From Bathymodiolus brooksi (taxonomy: Eukaryota > Mollusca > Bivalvia > Mytilida > Modiolidae): DNA of 64,000 bases. Below are positions 1 through 9,339 of the stretch, piece by piece (the stretch's first letter is position 1; every line of letters starts with the position of its first letter). The stretch is taken from NCBI GenBank assembly GCA_963680875.1, contig OY804588.1, positions 75,168,829-75,232,828 of the forward strand, written 5' to 3'. A program made the position numbers and the translations under genes. Below the pieces are notes generated by a model. The model searched no databases and had not been told where the DNA came from. It worked only from the letters and a program-made list of their open reading frames with translations.

Positions 1-1420
1 TCTATGTTATAGAGAACTTGGAAGGTTAGTTGTCCTAAAATTTTCTATCTATGTTATACAGAACTTAGAAGGTTAATTGTCCTATATTTTGTTATCTATG
101 TAATAGAGGTCTTGGAGGGTTAGTTGCCCTATACTTTTCTATCTATGTTATAGAGAACTTGGAAGGTTAGTTGTCCTATTCTTTGTTATATATGTTATAG
201 AGGACTTGGAGGGTTAGTTGTCCTATATTTTGTTATCGATGTTATAGAGGACTTGGAATGTTAATTGTCCTATACTTTTCTATCTATGTTATAGAGAACT
301 TGGAAGGTTAGTTGTCCTATACTTTGTTATCTATGTTATAGAGGACTTGGAGGGTTAGTTGTCCTATATTTTGTTTTCGATGCTATAGAGGACTTGGAAG
401 GTTAGTTGCCCTATACTTTGCTATCTATGTTATAGAGAACTTGGAAGGTTAGTTGTCCTATACTTTGTTATCTATGTTATAGAGGACTGGGAGGGTTAGT
501 TGTCTTATACTTTGTTATCTATGTTATATAGGACTTGGAAGGATTGTTGTACTATACCTTGTTATCGATGTCTTAGAGGACTTGGAAGGATTGTTGCCCT
601 ATACTTTGCTATCTATGTTATAGAGAACTTGGAAGGTTAGTTGTTCTATACTTTTCTATCTATGTTATAGAGAACTTGGAAGGTTAGTTGTCCTATACTT
701 TGTTATATATGTTATAGAGGACTTGGAGGGTTAGTTGTCCTATATTTTGTTATCGATGTTATAGAGGACTTGGAATGTTAATTGTCCTATACTTTTCTAT
801 CTATGTTATAGAGAACTTGGAAGGTTAGTTGTCCTATACTTTGTTATCTATGTTATAGAGGACTTGGAGGGTTAGTTGTCCTATATTTTGTTTTCGATGC
901 TATAGAGGACTTGGAAGGTTAGTTGCCCTATACTTTGCTATCTATGTTATAGAGAACTTGGAAGGTTAGTTGTTCTATACTTTTCTATCTATGTTATAGA
1001 GAACTTGGAAGGTTAGTTGTCCTATACTTTGTTATATATGTTATAGAGGACTTGGAGGGTTAGTTGTCCTATATTTTGTTATCGATGTTATAGAGGACTT
1101 GGAATGTTAATTGTCCTATACTTTTCTATCTATGTTATAGAGAACTTGGAAGGTTAGTTGTCCTATACTTTGTTATCTATGTTATAGAGGACTGGGAGGG
1201 TTAGTTGTCTTATACTTTGTTATCTATGTTATATAGGACTTGGAAGGATTGTTGTACTATACCTTGTTATCGATGTCTTAGAGGACTTGGAAGGATTGTT
1301 GCCCTATACTTTGCTATCTATGTTATAGAGAACTTGGAAGGTTAGTTGTTCTATACTTTTCTATCTATGTTATAGAGAACTTGGAAGGTTAGTTGTCCTA
1401 TACTTTGTTATCTATGTTAT
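1..1420 (+). repeat. Core HOR region, left copy
   Basis: Marked by the variant monomer ACTTGGAATGTTAATTG at 251, 768 and 1097, spacings of 517 bp (11 monomers) and 329 bp (7 monomers). Associated types in order include the TTGCCC monomer, the TTGTTCTATAC monomer, the TATATATG monomer, TTTTCGATGC and GGACTGGGAGGG. The same set recurs at 9.9-10.9, 13.4-14.7, 30.0-30.4, 32.6-33.8, 38.5-39.3, 41.3-42.1, 44.8-46.1, 51.6-52.5, 54.5-55.2, 58.0-58.9 and 60.4-64.0 kb. Confidence 0.85.
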
Positions 1421-2992
1421 AGAGGACTTGGAAGGTTAGTTGTCCTACACTTTGTTATCTATGTTGTAGAGGATTTGGAGGGTTAGTTGTGCTATATTTT
1501 GTTATCGATGTTATAGAGGACTTGGAAGGTTAGTTGTCCTATATTTTTCTATCTATGTTATTGAGAACCTGGAAGGTTAGTTGTCCTATATTTTGTTACC
1601 TATGTTATAGAGGACTTGGAAGGTTAGTTTTCCTATACTTTGCTATCGATGTTATAGAGAACTTGGAAGGATTGTTGTACTATACCTTGTTATCGATGTC
1701 TTAGAGGACTTGGAAAGATTGTTGTCCTATACTTTGTTATCTATCTTATTGAGGACTTGGAAGGTTAGTTGTCCTATATTTTGTTATTGATCTTATAGAG
1801 GACTTGGAGGGTTAGTTGTCCTATATTTTGTTTTCGATGCTATAGAGGACTTGGAAGGTTAGTTGTCCTATGCTTTTCTATCTATGTTATAGAGAACTTG
1901 GAAGGTTAGTTGTCCTATACTTTGTTATATATGTTATAGAGGACTTGGAGGGTTAGTTGTCCTATATTTTGTTATCGATGTTATAGAGGACTTGGAAGGT
2001 TAATTGTCCTATACTTTTTTATCTATTTTATAGAGAACTTGGAAGGTTAGTTGTCCTATACTTTTTTATCTATGTTATAGAGAACTTGGAAGGATTGTTG
2101 TGCTATACCTTGTTATCGATGTTATAGAGGACTTGGAAGGATTGTTGTCCTATACGATGTTATAGAGGACTTGGAAGGATTGTTGTCCTATACTTTATTA
2201 TCGATGTTATAGAGGATTTGGAAGGATTGTTGCCGTATACTTTGCTATCAATGTTATAGAGGACTTGGAGGGTTAGTTGTCCTATGCGTTGTTTTCTATG
2301 CTATAGAGGAATTGAAAGGATTGTTGTCCTACACTTTGTTATCTATGTTATGAAGGACTTGGAAGGTTAGTTGTCCTATACTTTGTTATCTATGTTATAG
2401 AGGACTAGGAAGGTTAGTTGTCCTATACTTTGTTATCTATGTTATAGAGGACTTGGAAGATTAGTTGTCCTATACTTTGTTATCGATGTTATAGAGAACT
2501 GGAAGGATTGTTGTACTATACCTTGTTATCGATGTTTTAGAGGACTTGGAAGGATTGTTGTCCTTTACTTTGTTATCTATCTTATTGAGGACTTGGAAGG
2601 TTAGTTGTCCTATATTTTGTTATTGATCTTGTAGAGGACTTGGAGGGTTAGTTGTCCTATATTTTGTTTTCGATGCTATAGAGGACTTGGAAGGTTAGTT
2701 GTCCTATGCTTTTCTATCTATGTTATAGTGAACTTGGAAGGTTAGTTGTCCTATACTTTTCTATCTATGTTATAGCGAACTTGGAAGGTTAGTTGTCCTA
2801 TGCTTTGTTATATATGTTATAGAGGACTTGGAGGGTTAGTTGTCCTATATTTTGTTATCGATGTTATAGAGGACTTGGAAGGTTAATTGTCCTATACTTT
2901 TTTATCTATTTTATAGAGAACTTGGAAGGTTAGTTGTCCTATACTTTTTTATCTATGTTATAGAGAACTTGGAAGGTTAGTTGTCCTATAGT
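1421..2992 (+). repeat. Satellite block related to 10.95-11.9 kb
   Basis: Positions 1421 to about 1670 match 10,948 onward (offset 9,527; shared TGTTGTAGAGGATTTGG at 1462 and 10,989). Positions about 2100-2690 match from about 11,150 (offset 9,056; shared 38-bp monomer and TGCGTTGTTTTCTATGC). The stretch between, about 1670-2090, is inserted relative to 11 kb and resembles 33.9-34.4 kb. A 1-bp loss (AGAACTGGAAGG) occurs near 2490. Confidence 0.75.
2151..2159 (+). repeat. 38-bp short monomer junction, site 1
   Basis: TATACGATG here replaces TATACTTTGTTATCGATG, a 9-bp loss that leaves a 38-bp monomer. Flanking monomers are the GGATTGTTGTCC and TTATTATCGATG types, as at the other seven sites. 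Confidence 0.9.
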
Positions 2993-4477
2993 TTGTTATC
3001 TATGTTATATAGGACTTGGAAGGATTGTTGTGCTATACCTTGTTATCGATGTTATAGAGGACTTGGAAGGATTGTTGTCCTATGCTTTGTTATCTATCTT
3101 ATTGATGACTTGGAAGGTTAGTTGTCTTATACTTTGTTATCGATGTTATAGAGGACTTGGAAGGATTGTTGTCCTATACTTTGTTATCGATGTTATAGAG
3201 GATTTGGAAGGATTGTTGCCGTATACTTTGCTATCAATGTTATAGAGGACTTGGAGGGTTAGTTGTCCTATGCGTTGTTTTCTATGCTATAGAGGAATTG
3301 AAAGGATTGTTGTCCTACACTTTGTTATCTATGTTATGGAGGACTTGGAAGGTTAGTTGTTCTATACTTTGTTATCTATGTAATAGAGGACTAGGAAGGT
3401 TAGTTGTCCTATACTTTGTTATCTATGTTATAGAGGACTTGGAAGATTAGTTGTCCTATACTTTGTTATCTATGTTATAGAGGACTTGGAGGGTTAGTTG
3501 TCCTATACTTTGTTATCGATGTTATAGAGGACTTGGAGGGTTAGTTGTCCTATGCTTTTCTATCTATGTTATAGTGAACTTGGAAGGTTAGTTGTCCTAT
3601 ATTATGTTATTTATGTTATAGAGGACTTGGAGGGTTACTTGTCCTATATTTTGTTATCGATGTTATAGAGGACTTGGAAGGTTAGTTGTCCTATACTTTG
3701 TTATTTATGTTATAGAGGACTTGGAGGGTTAGCTGTCCTATACTTTGTTATCTATGTTATAGAGTAATTGGAAGGATTGTTGTATTATACTTTGTTATCT
3801 ATGTAATAGAGGACTTGGAAGGATAGTTGTGCTATAATTTGTTATCTGTGTTATAGAGTAATTGGAAGGATTGTTGTGATATACGTTGTTATCTATGTAA
3901 TAGAGGACTTGGAAGGATAATTGTGCTATACTTTGTTATCGATGTTATAGAGGACTTGGAGGGTTAGTTGTCCTATACTTTGTTATCTATGTAATAGAGG
4001 ACTTGGAAGGATAGTTATGCTATAATTTGCTATCTGTGTTATAGAGGACTTGGAAGGTTAGTTGTCGTATACTTTTTTATCTATGTTATAGAGAACTTGG
4101 AAGGTTAGTTGTCCTATACTTTTCTATCTATGATATAGATAAATTGGAAGGTTAGTTGTCCTATACTTTGGTAATTATGTTATAGAGGACTTGGAAGGTT
4201 AGTTGTCCTACACTTTGTTATCTATGTTATAGAGGACTTGGAGGGTTAGTTGTGCTATATTTTGTTATCGATGTTATAGAGTACTTGGAAGGTTAGTTGT
4301 CCTATACTTTTCTATCTATGTTATTGAGAACTTGGAAGGTTAGTTGTGCTATATTTTGATATCTATGTTATAGAGGACTTGGAAGGTTAGTTGTCCTATA
4401 CTTTGTTATCTATGTTATAGAGGACTTGGAAGGTTAGTTGTCCTATACTTTGTTATCTATGTTATAGAGGACTTGGA
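2993..4477 (+). repeat. HOR block P, copy 1 (GTAATT-type monomers)
   Basis: Matches 11,909-13,393 at a constant offset of 8,916. Diagnostic monomers include GAGTAATTGG with TGTATTATAC, TGTGATATACG, GGATAATTGTGC, TATCTGTGTTATAG and AGATAAATTGG. Equivalent blocks, from the middle of this block onward, lie at 14.7-15.8, 43.4-44.5, 56.6-57.7 and 59.0-60.1 kb. The block ends where 4478 continues GGAGGG while the 13.4-kb copy continues GGAAGG. Confidence 0.85.
4428..4474 (+). repeat. Representative consensus 47-bp monomer
   Basis: This copy carries the commonest base at each landmark and is followed by another near-consensus copy exactly 47 bp later. Composition is A11, C5, G11, T20. The unit contains a short dyad, AGGAC and GTCCT, separated by 14 bases, and a direct repeat TGTTAT spaced by 9 bp across the TGTTATCTATGTTAT segment. 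Because 47 leaves remainder 2 on division by 3, each reading frame passes through all three phases over three monomers (141 bp, 47 codons). Confidence 0.95.
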
Positions 4478-5060
4478 GGGTTAGTTGTCCTATACTTTGT
4501 TATCGATGTTATGGAGGACTTGGAGGGTTAGTTGTCCTATCCTTTTCTATCTATGTTATAGTGAACTTGGAAGGTTAGTTGTCCTATATTTTGTTATTTA
4601 TGCTATAGAGGACTTGAAGGGTTACTTGTCCTATATTATGTTATCGATTTCATAGAGGACTAGGAAGGTTAGTTGTCCTATACTTTGTTATTTATGTTAT
4701 AGAGGACTTGGAGGGTTAGCTGTCCTATACTTTGTTATCTATGTTATAGAGTAATTGGAAGGATTGTTGTATTATACTTTTCTATCTATGTTATAGATAA
4801 TTTGGAAGGTTAGTTGTCCTACACTTTGTTATCTATGTTATAGAGGACTTGGAAGGTTAGTTTTCCTATACTTTGTTATCGATGTTATAGAGGACTTGGA
4901 ATGTTAATTGTCCTGTATTTTTTATCTATGTTATAGAGAACCTGGAGGGTTAGTTGTCATATACTTTGCTATCGATGTTATAGAGGACTTGGAAGGTTAG
5001 TTGTCCAATAATTTTCTATCTATGTTATACAGAACTTGGAAGGTTAATTGTCCTGTACTT
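4478..5060 (+). repeat. Divergent satellite monomers
   Basis: About 12 monomers with more scattered private changes (for example TATCGATTTCATAG near 4640, ATGGAGG near 4510, CCTGTATTTTTTATC near 4913). The types are related to those at 24.7 and 29.1 kb, but I found no second copy of this exact order in the window. Confidence 0.7.
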
Positions 5061-5483
5061 TGTTCTCGATTTTATATAGGACTTGGAAGGTTAGTTGTCC
5101 AATACTTTATTATCGATGTTATAGAGGATCTGGAGGGTTAGTTGTCCTATACTTTGTTATCTATGTGATAGGAGACTTGGAGGGTTAGTTGTCCTATACT
5201 TTGTTCTCGATGTTATATAGGACTTGGAAGGTTAGTTATCCTATACTTTATTATCGATGTTATAGAGGATCTGGAGGGTTAGTTGTCCTATACTTTGTTA
5301 TCTATGTTATAGGAGACTTGGAGGGTTAGTTGTCCTATACTTTGTTCTCGATGTTATATAGGACTTGGAAGGTTAGTTATCCTATACTTTATTATCGATG
5401 TTATAGAGGATCTGGAGGGTTAGTTGTCCTATACTTTGTTATCTATGTTATAGGGGACTTGGAGGGTTAGTTTTCCAATATTT
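5061..5483 (+). repeat. 141-bp trimer HOR, three copies
   Basis: The marker TGTTCTCGAT recurs at 5061, 5202 and 5343, a 141-bp period equal to three 47-bp monomers. The three types are the TTCTCGATG monomer followed by TATATAGGAC, a TTATTATCGATG monomer followed by GAGGATCTGG, and a TATCTATG monomer followed by TAGGAGACTTGG. The last copy ends with TAGGGGACTTGG. This is the shortest clear HOR in the window. Confidence 0.9.
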
Positions 5484-6540
5484 TGTTATCTATGTTATAG
5501 AGAACTTCGAGGGTTATTTGTCGTAAACTTTGCTATTTATGTTATAGAGGACTTGCAGGGTTAGTTCTCCTATACTTTGTTATTGATGTTATTGAGGACT
5601 TGGAAGGTTAGTTGTCACATAGTTTTCTATCTATGTTATAGAGAACCTGGAAGGTTAGTTGTCCTATATTTTTCTATCTATGTTATTGAGAACTTGGAAG
5701 GTTAGTTGTCCTATACTTTGCTATCTATGTTATAGATGACTTGGAGGGTTAGTTGTCCTATACTTTGTTATCTATCTTATTGAGGACTTGGAAGGATAGT
5801 TGTCCTATATTTTGTTATTGATCTTATAGAGGACTTGGAGGGTTAGTTGTCCTATATTTTGTTATCGATGCTATAGAGGACTTGGAAGGTTAGTTGTCCT
5901 ATGCTTTTCTATCTATGTTATAGTGAACTTGGAAGGTTAGTTGTCTTATATTTTGTTATTTATGTTATAGAGGACTTGGAGGGTTAGTTGTCCTATATTT
6001 TGTTATCGATGTTATAGAGGACTTGGAGGGTTAGTTGTCCTATACATTTCTATCTATGTTATAGAGAACGTGGAAGGTTAGTTGTCTTATAATTTTCTAT
6101 CTATGTTATACAGAACTTGGAAGGTTAGTTGTCCTATACTTTGTTATCTATGTAATAGAGGTCTTGGAGAGTTAGTTGTCCTATACTTTGTTCTCGATGT
6201 TATATAGGACTTGGAAGGTTAGTTATCCTATACTTTATTATCGATGATATAGAGGATCTGGAGGGTTAGTTGTCCTATACTTTGTTATCTATGTTATAGG
6301 AGACTTGGAGGGTTAGTTGTCCTATACTTTGTTCTCGATGTTATATAGGACTTGGAAGGTTAGTTATCCTATACTTTATTATCGATGTTATAGAGGATCT
6401 GGAGGGTTAGTTGTCCTATACTTTGTTATCTATGTTATAGGGGACTTGGAGGGTTAGTTTTCCAATATTTTGTTATCTATGTTATAGAGAACTTCGAGGG
6501 TTATTTGTCGTAAACTTTGCTATTTATGTTATAGAGGACT
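5461..6540 (+). repeat. 21-monomer repeat with second trimer HOR
   Basis: GGAGGGTTAGTTTTCCAATA occurs at 5461 and again at 6448, 987 bp apart (21 x 47). The second occurrence is preceded by two more copies of the 141-bp trimer (TGTTCTCGAT at 6189 and 6330). Positions 5461 to about 5950 match 34,803 onward (offset 29,342) and 6121 matches 35,558 (offset 29,437); the 95-bp change is two extra monomers plus 1 bp in the 35-kb copy. Confidence 0.85.
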
Positions 6541-9141
6541 TGAAGGATTGTTGTCCGATACTTTGTTATCTATCTTATTGATGACTTGGAAGGTTAGTTG
6601 TGTTATACCTTGTTATCGATGTTATAGAGGACTTGGAAGGATTGTTGTCCTATACTTTATTATCGATGTAATAGAGGATTTGGAAGGATTGTTGCCGTAT
6701 ACTTTGCTATCAATGTTATAGAGGACTTGGAGGGTTAGTCGTCCTATACGTTGTTATCTATGTTATAGAGGAATTGGAGGGTTAGTTGTCTTATACTTTG
6801 TTATCTATGTTATATAGGACTTGGAAGGATTGTTGTGCTATACCTGGTTATCGATGTTATAGAGGACTTGAAGGATTGTTGTCTTATACTTTATTATCGA
6901 TGTTATAGAGGATTTGGAAGGATTGTTGGCGTATACTTTGCTATCAATGTTATAGAGGACTTGGAGGGTTAGTTGTCCTATACGTTGTTATCTATGCTAT
7001 AGAGGAATTGAAAGGATTGTTGTCCTACACTTTGTTATCTATGTTATAGAGGACTTGGAAGGTTAGTTGTCCTATACTTTGTTATCGATGTTATATAGGA
7101 CTTGGAAGGTTAGTTGTCCTATACTTTGTTAGCAATGTTATAGAGTAATTGGAAGGATTGTTGTACTATACTTTGTTATCTATGTAATAGAGGACTTGGA
7201 GGGTTAGTTGTCCTATATTTTGTTATCGATGTTATAGAGGACTTGGAAGGTTAGTTGTCCTATACTTTGTTACCGATGTTATAGAGGACTTGGAAGGATA
7301 ATTGTCCTATGCTTTGTTATCGATGTTATAGAGGACTTGGAGGGTTAGTTGTCCTATACTTTTCTATTTATGTTATAGAGAACTTGGAAGGTTAGTTGTC
7401 CTATAATTTTCTATCTATGTTATACAGAACTTGGAAGGTTAGTTGTCCTATACTTTGTTATCTATGTAATAGAGGTCTTGGAGGGTTAGTTGTCCTATAC
7501 TTTGCTATCTATGTTATAGAGAACTTGGAAGGTTACTTGTCCTATACTTTTCTATCTCTGTTATAGAGAACTTGGATGGTTAGTTGTCCTATACGTTGTT
7601 ATCTATGTTATAGAGGAATTGGAGGGTTAGTTGTCTTATACTTTGTTATCTATGTTATATAGGACTTGGAAGGATTGTTGTGCTATACCTTGTTATCGAA
7701 GTTATAGAGGACTTGAAAGATTGTTGTCCTATACTTTGTTATCTATCTTATTGATGACTTGGAAGGTTAGTTGTCTTATACCTTGTTATCGATGTTATAG
7801 AGGACTTGGAAGGATTGTTGTCCTATACTTTATTATCGATGTTATAGAGGATTTGGGAGGATTGTTGCCCTATACTTTGCTATCAATGTTATAGAGGACT
7901 TGGCGGGTTAGTTGTCCTATACGTTGTTATCTATGTTATAGAGGAATTGGAGGGTTTGTTGTCTTATACTTTGTTATCTATGTTATATAGGACTTGGAAG
8001 GATTATTGTGCTACACCTTGTTATCGATGTTATAGGGAACTTGAAGGATTGTTGTCCTATACTTTGTTATCGATGTTATAGAGGATTTGGAAGGATTGTT
8101 GCCGTATACTTTGCTATCAATGTTATAGAGGACTTGGAAGGTTAGTTGTCCTATCATTTGTTATCTATGTTATAGAGGACTTGGAAGGTTTGTTGTCCTA
8201 TACTTTGTTATCTATGTTATAGAGGACTTGGAGGGTTAGTTGTCCTATACTTTGTTATCGATGTTATAGAGGACTTGGAGGGTTAGTTGTCCTATACTTT
8301 GTTAGCTATGTTATAGAGTAATTGGAAGGATTGTTGTACTATACTTTGTTATCTATGTAAAAGAGGACTTGGAAGGATAGTTGTGCTATAAAGTGTTATC
8401 TGTGTTATAGAGTAATTGGAAGGATTGTTGTGATATACGTTGTTATCTATGTAATAGAGGACTTGGAAGGTTAGTTGTCCTATACTTTGTTATCTATGTT
8501 ATAGAGGACTTGGAAGGTTAGTTGTCCTATACTTTGTTATCTATGTTATAGAGTAATTGGAAGGATTGTTGTACTATACTTTGTTATCTATGTAATAGAG
8601 GACTTGGAAGGATAGTTGCGCTATAATCTGTTATCTGTGTTATAGAGTAATTGGAAGGATTGTTGTGATATACGTTGTTATCTATGTAATAGAGGACTTG
8701 GAAGGATAACTGTGCTATTCTTTGTTATCGATGTTATAGAGGACTTGGAGGGTTAGTTGTCCTATACTTTGTTATCTATGTAATAGAGGACTTGGAAGGA
8801 TAGTTGTGCCATAGTTTGCTATCTGTGTTATAGAGGACTTGGTAGGTTAGTTGTCGTATACTTTTTTATCTATGTTATAGAGAACTTGGAAGGTTAGTTG
8901 TCCTATACTTTTCTATCTATGTTATAGATAAATTGGAAGGTTAGTTGTCCTATACTTTGTTATTTATGTTATATAGGACTTGGAAGGTTAGTTGTCCTAA
9001 ACTTTGTTATCTATGTTATAGAGGACTTGGAGAGTTAGTCGTGCTATATTTTGTTATCGATGTTTTAGAGGACTTGGAGGGTTAGTTTTCCTATATTTTC
9101 TTATCGATGTTATAGAGAACTTGGAAGGTTAGTTGTCCTAT
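6541..9141 (+). repeat. Block Q, copy 1 (full length)
   Basis: Matches 48,263-50,863 at a constant offset of 41,722. It corresponds to 35,978-37,733, but that copy lacks 845 bp. Diagnostic variants include TTGTCCGATAC near 6553, CTTGGCGGGTTAG near 7902, CCTATCATTTG near 8152, TGTAAAAGAGG near 8356 and TGCCATAGTTTGC near 8807. Several monomers carry 1-bp losses (GAGGACTTGAAGG). Confidence 0.85.
7094..7123 (+). repeat. Monomer variant with perfect 8-bp inverted repeat
   Basis: In the variant reading TTATATAGGAC the arms TATAGGAC (7094-7101) and GTCCTATA (7116-7123) are exact reverse complements with a 14-base loop. In the commonest monomer the left arm has two extra bases (TATAGAGGAC), leaving a 5-bp perfect stem AGGAC/GTCCT or an 8-bp stem with a 2-base bulge. 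It could form a hairpin in single-stranded DNA or RNA, or be a dyad protein site; no function is shown. Confidence 0.7.
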
Positions 9142-9339
9142 ACTTTTCTATCTATGTTATAGATAAATTGGAAGGTTAGTTGTCCTATACTTTGTTATTT
9201 ATGTTATATAGGACTTGGAAGGTTAGTTGTCCTAAACTTTGTTATCTATGTTATAGAGGACTTGGAGAGTTAGTCGTGCTATATTTTGTTATCGATGTTT
9301 TAGAGGACTTGGAGGGTTAGTTTTCCTATATTTTCTTAT
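8870..9339 (+). repeat. Local 235-bp (5-monomer) tandem duplication
   Basis: The marker GATAAATTGG occurs at 8927 and 9162, exactly 235 bp apart, with the following monomers (TATTTATGTTATATAGG, CCTAAACTTTG, GGAGAGTTAGTCGTGC, TGTTTTAGAGG, TTTTCTTATCGATG) repeated in the same order. The corresponding places near 37.5 and 50.65 kb have this segment once, so the doubling is local to this copy. Confidence 0.88.

Noticed and set aside
3030..3245. A 71-codon reading frame (start MLYLVIDVIEDLEG) recurring at 11946, 18330, 20351, 22372, 24157, 25426, 28572 and 31158
   Set aside because: It is the satellite translated. Because 47 is not a multiple of 3, the product has a 47-residue period as it passes through three frames. 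It stays open only where GGTTAGTTG (containing TAG) has become GGATTGTTG. Frames are short, lie on one strand only, and recur exactly at HOR spacings with no gene-like context.
7631..7894. The longest open frames, 87 codons, at 7631, 35895, 36223, 48180 and 49353
   Set aside because: Same artefact of stop-free monomer variants. They are under 90 codons and carry no recognisable domain. Copies differ by changes that follow the DNA repeat rather than codon positions.
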